9,285 nucleotides of DNA, from positions 1-9,285 of the forward strand of contig CANRMZ010000036.1 in the NCBI GenBank assembly GCA_947631885.1, written 5' to 3'. Below the pieces are notes generated by a model. The model had not been told where the DNA came from, did not search any database, and saw nothing but the letters and a program-made list of their open reading frames with translations. Positions 1-6,208 of the stretch are shown here, piece by piece; position 1 is the stretch's first letter, and every line of letters starts with the position of its first letter. Both the position numbers and the translations under genes were made by a program. The stretch comes from an uncultured Bacilli bacterium (GTDB lineage: Bacteria; Bacillota_I; Bacilli_A; RF39; UBA660).

Positions 1-1076
1 CTACCATCACATTTAAATTCATTACGGTTAACTGATACTACTGGAGAGCACTCTGTTATGCCATAGCCATTTAATACTTCAATACCAATACTTCTCAACC
101 AAGTTACATACTTTGTTTCTAAAGGTGCTCCCCCACATATGATATATTCAATTTTTCCACCAAATTGACTTAAAAGGCTTGTAAATAATTTCTTACGGAT
201 ATCAATATGACACTTCATAAGCATATTGCTTAGCTTAATACCCATTTTTAACTTACGTTCTTGTTTAGTCTTTCGCGCCGTATTCCATATTTGTTTATAA
301 AATGTTTCTATAAAAGCCGGAACAACAAACATTGTATTAGGCTGAGCTTCTTGAATCTCAGGAAGTACTCTTTTTAAACTACTATTTAAGAATACTGGAA
401 CGTGGTAATAAACCGGTTTTAAAACCGCAGTTATAAGCCCAAAAGCATGATGGAAAGGAAGTGGTGCAAAAGCAGTACCAAAAGGCTTAAATATACTAGA
501 TGCTCCATATAAATCGGCACAGATATTCTTTTGGCTTAGCATTACAGCTTTATTAAAGCCGGTAGTACCACTGGTAAAGAATATTACTGCCGGTTTATCT
601 GAATCTACTTCAGCATTATTTTTAAGTACTTTTCCTTTGTTAATAAGCTCATTAATATCATCAAGATAATTAACATTATATTTATTTAAATCAATAGAAT
701 CTACATATGATGAAGAGCAAAATATATCATTTGTATCACTTATACTTAAAAGTTTTATAATCCTTTCAGGTTCTAAATCTTTATCGATAATAACCGCAAC
801 ATTATTACTTAAAATAATAGCAAAGAAAAGAACAATCCAACTATAGCTATTTTCGGCAATAATAGCGATGTGTTTATTATTATACTTTTTATATAAATAA
901 TTACTTAAGTTTGTTACTTCTTCAGCAAATTCTTGATAGGTTTTAGATTTAGTTTCTAAATGACTATCTTTATATATAAAAGCTATATCATCTTTATTTA
1001 TTTTGTTATTAATTTCTAATAATTCTCTTAAATTAGCTATCTTCTCATGAGAATAATAGGGATAATTTTTGTTCAA
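1..1076 (-). CDS. Long-chain-fatty-acid-CoA ligase-like AMP-forming synthetase, 3' end missing
   Basis: Adenylate-forming enzyme, expected to activate a fatty or other carboxylic acid with ATP and load it onto CoA in the cytosol or at the membrane. The first 358 codons are in the window and the C-terminal part lies beyond position 1. Visible motifs are the A3 phosphate loop TSGTTGFNK (residues 168-176), the A4-like LPFHHAFGL, a GGAP segment, and the A5 motif GYGITEC from residue 337. The start is TTG at 1076-1074: GAGGAGGT lies 4 bases upstream and no ATG occurs in frame near the beginning. No signal peptide is seen. A good promoter lies between this gene and the upstream GH10-like gene, so it is probably transcribed alone or with some read-through. 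The AMP-binding family is certain from the motifs. The fatty-acyl substrate is inferred from overall resemblance; the missing C-terminal lid domain would help decide. Confidence 0.9.
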   Translation of the reverse strand, partial: MNKNYPYYSHEKIANLRELLEINNKINKDDIAFIYKDSHLETKSKTYQEFAEEVTNLSNYLYKKYNNKHIAIIAENSYSWIVLFFAIILSNNVAVIIDKDLEPERIIKLLSISDTNDIFCSSSYVDSIDLNKYNVNYLDDINELINKGKVLKNNAEVDSDKPAVIFFTSGTTGFNKAVMLSQKNICADLYGASSIFKPFGTAFAPLPFHHAFGLITAVLKPVYYHVPVFLNSSLKRVLPEIQEAQPNTMFVVPAFIETFYKQIWNTARKTKQERKLKMGIKLSNMLMKCHIDIRKKLFTSLLSQFGGKIEYIICGGAPLETKYVTWLRSIGIEVLNGYGITECSPVVSVNRNEFKCDG

Positions 1077-1111
1077 CTTTACCTCCTCAAGAAATATTCA
1101 TTGCTTATAAA

Positions 1112-1140
1112 AGTATACTACATATTTATTTGCATTTCAA
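1112..1140 (-). promoter_or_regulatory. Sigma-A-type promoter for the acyl-CoA ligase gene
   Basis: On the minus strand TTGAAA (1140-1135) and TATACT (1117-1112) are separated by exactly 17 bases. The predicted start of transcription is near 1105, giving a leader of about 30 bases that carries the GAGGAGGT site before the TTG start. The -35 box overlaps the TGA stop codon of the GH10-like gene. The call rests only on consensus match and position. Confidence 0.65.
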
Positions 1141-2276
1141 ACTTCATAATCTTTTGTTGATTCTTTGGGGATTTTTCCTTTTAAGCTATAGTTTTGAATT
1201 ATCTTTTTAGCGTATTCTGATACTGTGCCCTCAGATGTTAGAAAATTATTTATTTCTTTTGATTTCCAAGATATATCTTGAGATACACCCCACATATTAA
1301 AGAGTTTTATTTTAAATAGCATGGCATTTTCTAAAACCGTCTTATATACTCTATCTATTTGATAATCAAAATCATCATAGTTCCCATCATTAGATACATC
1401 AAATTCTGTTATTTGAAGAATCTTTCCTGTTTTTGAATAGTCTAAGAAAGCCTCTTTTATATCTTTATCTTGGGTATAAGCATTATAGTGAGCTTGAATT
1501 CCGATACCATCCAAAATGGTTATTCCTTCTTCAGCTTCTTTTTCTTTTATCTTCTCAATAATAGCTAGTATGTTTTCTCTTTTATCTTCTCTCTCCTCAT
1601 CATACTCATTATAAAATAGTGGTATACTCGCAAAGTTTTTCTTAGCTATTTTTAAAATATCTATAAAGTATTCAGGTCCTAGTAAATCTTTCCATTTACT
1701 TTCTCTTAATACTTCACCCTTTTGATCGGAAGCTATTTCATTTAAAACATCTACCGCATAGATAACATCTTTGTATCTTTTGTTTAACTCAAAAGTGTAT
1801 ACATCTAAAAATTTGAGCATTTCTTCTTTTGAGGTGTTTGCAAAAATGGGTCTAAAATCTTTATGCCATATAATATTATGCATTCTGAATTTCATGTTAT
1901 GTTTTCTGGCAAAATTGGCAATCTTATCTAAATATTCAAAACTAAAGATATCTTTATTTACTTCACCATCTATAAACATAGGCTTAGTTATATCGATAAT
2001 AGCTCGCATTTTGCCAACCCATTCAGGAGTTATATAGTCTACATTTTTAATTATTTCTTTATATATATTTTTAACAACCTTTAAGGATATATTTTTAAGA
2101 CCTGGGAAGATATAGTCAAAACCTTGAAACCTCGGATCTAAAGCTAAAGAAGCAAAATAATCATCTCTAAGTTTTATAAACTCTTCTTCACTATTTGCTT
2201 TATCAGCAATAGTAAATAAATCGATTAATTCAAAGCTAATACTAATTCCAAATCTTGATTCTTGTGATAATGTCAT
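1137..2276 (-). CDS. GH10 endo-1,4-beta-xylanase-like glycoside hydrolase, no signal peptide
   Basis: Retaining glycoside hydrolase of the GH10 (beta/alpha)8-barrel type, 379 residues, about the length of a lone catalytic domain. Visible motifs in order: TPEWVGK (83-89, at the place of the usual TxEN..K), HNIIWH (133-138, with the -1 subsite histidine), DVLNE (176-180, acid/base Glu180), QAHYN (261-265), ITEFD (289-293, nucleophile Glu291) and WGVSQDISW (329-337). Both catalytic glutamates are present. The N terminus is charged and lacks a hydrophobic stretch, so the enzyme should be cytosolic, which would suit short imported xylo-oligosaccharides or another beta-glycoside rather than polymer. 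The ATG has AAAGGA 6 bases upstream. It has its own extended -10 promoter. No hairpin terminator follows, so transcripts may run into the ligase gene. Fold and catalytic class are confident; the substrate is not, because the xylose-binding Asn of TxEN is replaced by Trp. Confidence 0.88.
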   Translation of the reverse strand: MTLSQESRFGISISFELIDLFTIADKANSEEEFIKLRDDYFASLALDPRFQGFDYIFPGLKNISLKVVKNIYKEIIKNVDYITPEWVGKMRAIIDITKPMFIDGEVNKDIFSFEYLDKIANFARKHNMKFRMHNIIWHKDFRPIFANTSKEEMLKFLDVYTFELNKRYKDVIYAVDVLNEIASDQKGEVLRESKWKDLLGPEYFIDILKIAKKNFASIPLFYNEYDEEREDKRENILAIIEKIKEKEAEEGITILDGIGIQAHYNAYTQDKDIKEAFLDYSKTGKILQITEFDVSNDGNYDDFDYQIDRVYKTVLENAMLFKIKLFNMWGVSQDISWKSKEINNFLTSEGTVSEYAKKIIQNYSLKGKIPKESTKDYEV

Positions 2277-2298
2277 CTTATATCCTTTCTATGATGTT

Positions 2299-2307
2299 AT
2301 TATAGCA
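2299..2307 (-). promoter_or_regulatory. Extended -10 promoter for the GH10-like gene
   Basis: The minus strand reads TGCTATAAT, an exact TGn plus TATAAT extended -10, ending 22 bases before the ATG. A recognisable -35 box is absent: at the right distance there is only the T-tract of the upstream terminator. Extended -10 elements often work without a -35. The predicted leader is about 15 bases and contains the ribosome binding site. Confidence 0.6.
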
Positions 2308-2320
2308 TACATCTTCAAAC

Positions 2321-2342
2321 AAAAAAGAACCTTATTGGTTCT
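2321..2342 (-). terminator. Intrinsic terminator of the 230-residue protein gene
   Basis: On the minus strand AGAACC and GGTTCT form a 6-bp stem around an AATAA loop, followed at once by a run of T. The first arm uses the last two bases of the TAG stop codon, so the hairpin sits directly at the end of the coding region. It separates this gene from the GH10-like gene, whose promoter begins just downstream. Confidence 0.75.
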
Positions 2343-3033
2343 ATTTTGCAGGAGTACCTTGCTCCGGTTCTCCCCATAATGGAAGAGAATATATCTTTAA
2401 AAGCTCATCAACAGATTTTTCTAATACTTCGCCAAAAGAATCATAGCAAATAGTTGGAAGAACTTGAGCAGCAGCTTTTTCATCCATAAACTGGTTTTGC
2501 GATTGCCAAGCTTCCAACATTTTAGCTCGATAAAAGGTTATATTACGATCTGATTTATTACTAAAAGTTGGTAATATTCTAATTACACATTTATCGTTTA
2601 AAAGTTTTGAAAAATATTCATAAAAGCGAGAATTAGCTAAAAATGGATATTGTACAGCATAGTCTAACACTTCGCCTGTAGGATCTTCTCCTGCTTTAGC
2701 TAGTTGTAAGGCTCTTGTCACAATTCCGTTATAAGTATTTAAATAGCTTTCTTCTTGAAGACTACCACGAATAGTTCCTGATGCAGGATCCATGGCTCCT
2801 CTTTGATCAAGAAAAAACCCAGGTTCAGGAAATTCTGTAAGACGAACATAATGCATTAAAGCATTAATAAATGCTCTATCTTCAGGAATAATTGAATCCC
2901 AACACATAAATATACGATCTGAATCTTCTGCTGGATCAACATAAATTTGTTTAAAGTATCTACTATCTTTTACAGTATAACCATCATGCTCGCCCGGAAG
3001 TTCATCACAAAGCACTAATAATTTATTATTCAT
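2341..3033 (-). CDS. Hypothetical protein, 230 residues, with GTP-type C-terminal tail
   Basis: I do not recognise a family. The protein is soluble-looking: no signal peptide, no membrane segment, four cysteines (9, 44, 149, 196), an acidic first half (for example VDPAEDSDR) and helix-like stretches towards the C terminus. It ends in GEPEQGTPAK, which closely resembles the end of the metallopeptidase-like protein at 4841-6148 (GEAPDSGTPKR), although the bodies of the two proteins are not visibly related. The ATG has AAGGGG 6 bases upstream. The gene has its own extended -10 promoter and its own terminator, so it is probably a single-gene unit. Part of it is richer in G+C than the surroundings (27 of 60 bases in 2761-2820), which could reflect a different history or simply its amino-acid content. 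Coding status is well supported; function is unknown. Confidence 0.8.
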   Translation of the reverse strand: MNNKLLVLCDELPGEHDGYTVKDSRYFKQIYVDPAEDSDRIFMCWDSIIPEDRAFINALMHYVRLTEFPEPGFFLDQRGAMDPASGTIRGSLQEESYLNTYNGIVTRALQLAKAGEDPTGEVLDYAVQYPFLANSRFYEYFSKLLNDKCVIRILPTFSNKSDRNITFYRAKMLEAWQSQNQFMDEKAAAQVLPTICYDSFGEVLEKSVDELLKIYSLPLWGEPEQGTPAK

Positions 3034-3060
3034 ATATTTCCCCTTCAGTCAATGCCCATT

Positions 3061-3069
3061 ATTATATCA
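3061..3069 (-). promoter_or_regulatory. Extended -10 promoter for the 230-residue protein gene
   Basis: The minus strand reads TGATATAAT, an exact extended -10, 27 bases before the ATG. Upstream is a run of eight T (from 3083 on the minus strand) and no good -35 box. The T-run has no convincing GC hairpin before it, so I do not call a terminator for the cyclophilin-like gene here. Confidence 0.55.
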
Positions 3070-3098
3070 AAATAATAAAAAAAATCTAGTGCTAATAA

Positions 3099-3557
3099 TT
3101 ACTCTGTTATTAAAACCGTAATATTCTCACTAGATAATTCATTAAGTCCATCTATATGTCCTATTTTTGTATAACTATAAGCTGTATTAAATGTTTTATA
3201 GAAAATCACAATACAATCATCACCATAGAGCATAACATCGCCTTTTTCAATTTTTCCTATCTTCTGAGGATTACTTGAAAAAGTATCATTTAAATAATAA
3301 TACTTTTCGTTGCCATTTAACTCTTGCATATCAATATTTAAAGGAAGAAGTTTTAAAAATTCTTTAGCAGTTTCATTATTACTTAACTTAAGTTCATATT
3401 CATCATCATTTATTTTAATTTTTACTATATCCATTACACTATTATCCTTATTATTGTCTTTCTCATCATCATTTTTATTAATTTTTAAAAAGGCAAATAT
3501 CAAAAGAAGTATTAGTAAAAGTATAAAAATTAGCCACCAAATATATTTTTTATTCAT
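3099..3557 (-). CDS. Membrane-anchored cyclophilin-like domain protein
   Basis: 152 residues. The N terminus has MNKK followed by a hydrophobic helix at about 6-24 with no lipobox cysteine, so this is a signal anchor with the rest outside the cell. A low-complexity Asp/Asn/Lys linker (about 27-40) leads to a domain at about 44-149 that matches the bacterial cyclophilin-like fold: LPLNIDMQELNGNEKYYYL (71-89), KGDVMLYGDDCIVIFYKTF (105-123) and the YSYTKIGHI strand. Proteins of this type are usually annotated from fold similarity to peptidyl-prolyl isomerases; isomerase activity is not established for them and I do not claim it. The ATG lies 3 bases after the stop codon of the 41-residue gene. 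Only a weak AGGG is found upstream, so translation is probably coupled. It is the last gene of the unit that starts at 4767. Confidence 0.82.
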   Translation of the reverse strand: MNKKYIWWLIFILLLILLLIFAFLKINKNDDEKDNNKDNSVMDIVKIKINDDEYELKLSNNETAKEFLKLLPLNIDMQELNGNEKYYYLNDTFSSNPQKIGKIEKGDVMLYGDDCIVIFYKTFNTAYSYTKIGHIDGLNELSSENITVLITE

Positions 3558-3560
3558 ATT

Positions 3561-3686
3561 TTAATAATTAGCCCTAGCTTTAATTTTGTCGGCAATTTCT
3601 TTATACTTCGTTAGCTCGGCTATTTTCTTGGCTTTTTCTACTATCGTTTTTAAAAAATTATCATCTTTTTTGGTTATAGTCTTCAT
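3561..3686 (-). CDS. 41-residue lysine-rich small protein overlapping the zeta-like gene
   Basis: A short gene in a different frame from its neighbour. ATG at 3686-3684 is preceded by AAAAGGAGAG with 4 bases between (TTAG), an excellent ribosome binding site lying inside the last codons of the zeta-like gene. The stop is TAA at 3563-3561. The product begins MKTITKKDDNF and continues as a lysine-, alanine- and isoleucine-rich stretch (for example IVEKAKKIAELTKYKEIADK) that should form one amphipathic, positively charged helix. The gene overlaps the 3' end of the zeta-like gene by 26 bases and ends 3 bases before the cyclophilin-like ATG, so all three should be translated from one message. I do not recognise a family. 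It may be a partner or antitoxin-like modulator of the zeta-like protein, but that rests on position alone. The alternative, a frameshifted tail of the zeta-like protein, is less likely given the start signals. Confidence 0.68.
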   Translation of the reverse strand: MKTITKKDDNFLKTIVEKAKKIAELTKYKEIADKIKARANY

Positions 3687-4506
3687 CTAACTCTCCTTTT
3701 GGCATATCTTCTGCGACTTCGCCTGGGCTTAATGTCGAAGCTTCAGCTAAATACTGAGCTCTTAATGCCTGAAGTCTAGCAAGTATTTCATTAAAGCTAC
3801 CGCGATATAAACAGTCTAAATCATCAAAACCAATCTTACAATCCAAATCCGTATTTGAGGTTTTATTAATTATTGCTAAAGAAATATCAGGATAGGCTTC
3901 ATGAATTTGGGCAATTGCTCTAGGTATCTCGCTAGCTATTTTGGCCATTACATCACAAGTTGCATCTCTACCTATTTCAGATAATCTAGAAATAACATTA
4001 CGCTCAGCAAGTTCTAGCGAAGGATTAACAATAATTATGTAAATTTCTTTTCCCATTTGCATAGCAGATTGTATTTTTTCATGAACCGAAGGAGAAATTA
4101 TACTTCCTTCATAAACCATTGTATCCTCACCAATAATGTCATAAGTATATAACGACTGAGTAAAAAAAGATTTACCTCCACCAGGAATTCCTGTTAAAAA
4201 GATACATCTTTTTATTGAAGGGTCTTTAACATCGATACCAAACATCTCATTAGCTAAAACAGCTGCTGAATTATGTATAACTATATTATACTTCTCTCTT
4301 GATGCATTACTTTCCGAATATAAAGGATATGTTTCTTTAAATAGATCTGAACATATATATCTACCATTGCAAGAAGAAGGATGTCTTTGATAAGCTTTAA
4401 TATGCATTAAAGTATTATCTTCGGCATCTTGAATAAAAAAAGCCTCTGCCAATTTTTCTTCTTCGGTAAGAGGTTTATTTAACTTTTTTATTATGCCCTT
4501 TTCCAT
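3661..4506 (-). CDS. Zeta-toxin-like P-loop kinase
   Basis: 281 residues, cytosolic. A Walker A loop GIPGGGKS lies at 106-113 after a hydrophobic strand (CIFLTG). It is followed by VYEGS (131-135), resembling the EGT element of zeta toxins, then a strand EIYIIIV (154-160) and a Glu/Arg-rich helix with RLSEIGRDA (174-182). Before the P-loop is NGRYICSDLFKETYPLY (47-63), which resembles the substrate-binding strand that comes after the P-loop in classical zeta toxins, so the motif order looks permuted. Zeta toxins phosphorylate UDP-N-acetylglucosamine; whether this relative does so is unknown. The start ATG has AAAGGAGG just upstream, 24 bases after the small membrane protein gene, so the two are co-transcribed. 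The stop is TGA immediately followed by TAA in frame. The C terminus is acidic and proline-containing. No epsilon-type antitoxin gene is seen upstream; a 41-residue gene overlaps the 3' end. Confidence 0.8.
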   Translation of the reverse strand: MEKGIIKKLNKPLTEEEKLAEAFFIQDAEDNTLMHIKAYQRHPSSCNGRYICSDLFKETYPLYSESNASREKYNIVIHNSAAVLANEMFGIDVKDPSIKRCIFLTGIPGGGKSFFTQSLYTYDIIGEDTMVYEGSIISPSVHEKIQSAMQMGKEIYIIIVNPSLELAERNVISRLSEIGRDATCDVMAKIASEIPRAIAQIHEAYPDISLAIINKTSNTDLDCKIGFDDLDCLYRGSFNEILARLQALRAQYLAEASTLSPGEVAEDMPKGELDEDYNQKR

Positions 4507-4530
4507 AAAGCCTCCTTTGCAGATTATAAT

Positions 4531-4767
4531 TTATTTACTTTTTTTAGTTATTTTTATGATGGCAATTATAGCTACTAATCCCCATACAACTTGAAGCTTA
4601 AAGGAAAACCAAGCACTTTTAGGATAAAGACCTATAGCCATAAAGATAGCAGCTAGTAAATTTAAGGCTTGATACAATATTCCATTAGAAATTTTCTCAA
4701 GGGATAAAAGAAAGTAAGCCACTAATACCAAAACCATTCCAATCCAACCTAATATATCGAAAATCAT
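4531..4767 (-). CDS. Small CBU_0592-like integral membrane protein
   Basis: 78 residues, almost entirely hydrophobic, with about three membrane helices and a lysine-rich end (KITKKSK). The pattern ILGWIGMVLVLVAYFLLS, then an LNLLAA helix, then VVWGLVAIIAI fits the CBU_0592-like small membrane protein group, whose function is not known. The frame is open further upstream to a TTG at 4815, but that TTG is the -35 box of a good promoter. The ATG at 4767 has AGGAAG upstream and starts exactly where the conserved domain starts, so I chose it. It is the first gene of a unit continuing into the zeta-like gene 24 bases downstream. It could anchor or accompany the other products of the unit, but nothing in the sequence proves that. 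Confidence 0.78.
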   Translation of the reverse strand: MIFDILGWIGMVLVLVAYFLLSLEKISNGILYQALNLLAAIFMAIGLYPKSAWFSFKLQVVWGLVAIIAIIKITKKSK

Positions 4768-4786
4768 GATTTCACTTCCTAAATTA

Positions 4787-4815
4787 ATTATATATTTTTT
4801 TAATAATATTAACAA
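4787..4815 (-). promoter_or_regulatory. Sigma-A-type promoter for the membrane protein/zeta-like unit
   Basis: On the minus strand TTGTTA (4815-4810) and TATAAT (4792-4787) are 17 bases apart. The predicted transcript would start near 4780, giving a very short leader in which the AGGAAG site lies close to the 5' end. No terminator hairpin is seen between the metallopeptidase-like gene and this promoter, so some transcription may also arrive from upstream. Confidence 0.6.
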
Positions 4816-4840
4816 TCTCTTGATGCTATATCAATATAAT

Positions 4841-6148
4841 TTATCTTTTTGGTGTGCCACTATCTGGTGCCTCGCCTACTCTTTGAATTTTTGTTTTTTC
4901 GTTATCGACTCCACAAAGAAGAAAGATATCATATGGATCCATCTCGATTTTCCTTTCTGCTAAAAGACGTATTTTATTTAAAATATCATCTCTAACTCCA
5001 GGATTTTTAGCCATTTTATCAAAAGCATTAGTAGATAAATAATGACCTATTATATAAACATATGATTCATATACTAAGTCAGGTGATAAAAGCATTGTTT
5101 CTAGATAGCTATCGCATTTATCGCATGCCATTCTAACGGGATCTAATGCCGATGGCGTTTTAGCTTTAATCATCTCAAGTACATCCGAAGACACCGCTTT
5201 AACAGTCAATTGAATTGTTTCCTCAGCTTTTTTAATCATTCGCTCTTCACTAATTAATCCATCCTCTAAAAAAATTATAAAATAATCAAATAAAGGTAAA
5301 GAATACAATATCAAATCATTTATATTGCTTATTCTATCATCATATAAAGCCTCAACCTCTTCTTCACTATAATTTTGGCTTAAGAAATATCTAGTAGCAT
5401 ACATTTCATAAAATATTGAATAAAATTCTGATAGAATTCTTGGTAATTTTTCTTCTTTGGCTGACATACTAACATAGTGAGCAAATTCATGTACTATTGA
5501 TGTTACATCATATAAAGTATATTTTCGAGTTATAAAAATTACATATTTACCCTCGATTTTAGTTATAAAGTTAGTTAATGAGGTATCTAAACCATACTTA
5601 GCCATAAACTCTTTTCTTTGTTCTTCACTTAATTCATCAAGATAAACTACTCTTCGCTCATCTTGCAATCTTTCATAGGTAGCTAACCATTCCGGACTAA
5701 TTTGAGCTAGTATATTTCTGGCATGATATTCTATTTCTTCTTTAGAGATTTGTGAAAGCTTATACTCGGATTTTTTTCGATTTTGAAAGCAATAATATGA
5801 ATGATCTAATGCTATTTCAAATAATGGTTTTAAATTAGCAAATAGAAAAGGATCTTTAGTATTAAATTCAGGTTTTAAAGTATTACCATTTACAAAGTCA
5901 CTTAAGAACTGATAAATTAATATACTAAGCATAGGAAAACGATTAGTCACTTCTAACCATTTATATAACTTCTCTTCATCATTTTCGATGGTGCCTGTCT
6001 GCTGTTCATAAATCTCTTTTACTCTTTTATATATTTCTTCATTAGAATAAGGAATAGCTACAGGAATATTGTTATCTTTAAAAATCTTTTCTATCTTAAG
6101 CATTCCAAATAAATCATATGACTCTAATTTATTAATATCTTCTGGCAT
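4841..6148 (-). CDS. M3-like (oligoendopeptidase F-type) zinc metallopeptidase homologue
   Basis: 435 residues, cytosolic by the absence of a signal peptide, mostly helical. The core motif SIVHEFAHYVSMS contains HExxH at 220-224: His220 and His224 would bind zinc and Glu221 would be the catalytic base. Seventeen residues later comes LPRILSEFYSIFYEMY. This resembles the stretch carrying the glutamate zinc ligand in M3 peptidases (proline, hydrophobics, Glu, Ser, then a second Glu 7 residues on), making Glu241 the likely third ligand and Glu248 the second conserved acid. Near the C terminus YESYVYIIGHYLS (360-372) recalls the Tyr-rich active-site helix of that clan. The protein is shorter than typical M3 enzymes (about 600 residues), so it is a divergent or minimal member. 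It ends GEAPDSGTPKR. The ATG has GAGGGG 5 bases upstream and a strong promoter. Peptidase class is well supported; the substrate is unknown. Confidence 0.82.
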   Translation of the reverse strand: MPEDINKLESYDLFGMLKIEKIFKDNNIPVAIPYSNEEIYKRVKEIYEQQTGTIENDEEKLYKWLEVTNRFPMLSILIYQFLSDFVNGNTLKPEFNTKDPFLFANLKPLFEIALDHSYYCFQNRKKSEYKLSQISKEEIEYHARNILAQISPEWLATYERLQDERRVVYLDELSEEQRKEFMAKYGLDTSLTNFITKIEGKYVIFITRKYTLYDVTSIVHEFAHYVSMSAKEEKLPRILSEFYSIFYEMYATRYFLSQNYSEEEVEALYDDRISNINDLILYSLPLFDYFIIFLEDGLISEERMIKKAEETIQLTVKAVSSDVLEMIKAKTPSALDPVRMACDKCDSYLETMLLSPDLVYESYVYIIGHYLSTNAFDKMAKNPGVRDDILNKIRLLAERKIEMDPYDIFLLCGVDNEKTKIQRVGEAPDSGTPKR

Positions 6149-6168
6149 AGTATCCCCTCAAAAGGTGT

Positions 6169-6197
6169 ATTATAATCATATTCTGTTATTTTAGCAA
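6169..6197 (-). promoter_or_regulatory. Sigma-A-type promoter for the metallopeptidase-like gene
   Basis: On the minus strand TTGCTA (6197-6192) and TATAAT (6174-6169) are exactly 17 bases apart, giving a start near 6162 and a leader that just contains the GAGGGG site (6159-6154). The -35 box lies 11 bases past the stop codon of the NlpC/P60 gene, and no terminator is visible between them. Confidence 0.65.
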
Positions 6198-6208
6198 TAT
6201 AAGACTTA

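Noticed and set aside
1771..2037. Plus-strand open frame inside the GH10-like gene
   Set aside because: It is antisense to a gene with intact catalytic motifs. The hydrophobic, cysteine-rich product is typical of a shadow frame.
3071..3098. Terminator after the cyclophilin-like gene
   Set aside because: There is a run of eight T on the minus strand, but the preceding bases form no stable hairpin.
3310..3564. Plus-strand open frame inside the cyclophilin-like gene
   Set aside because: Antisense shadow of a recognised domain; serine- and leucine-rich product without motifs.
3561..3700. A single-base indel in the A-run (3666-3671) that would extend the zeta-like protein by about 35 residues
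   Set aside because: Removing one A does open the downstream frame, but that frame has its own ATG with an excellent ribosome binding site. The zeta-like frame ends in tandem stops (TGA TAA), so a separate overlapping gene is the simpler reading. A frameshift is not fully excluded.
4766..4963. Plus-strand open frame
   Set aside because: It lies antisense to the membrane protein promoter and the end of the metallopeptidase-like gene, has no ribosome binding site and gives no recognisable protein.
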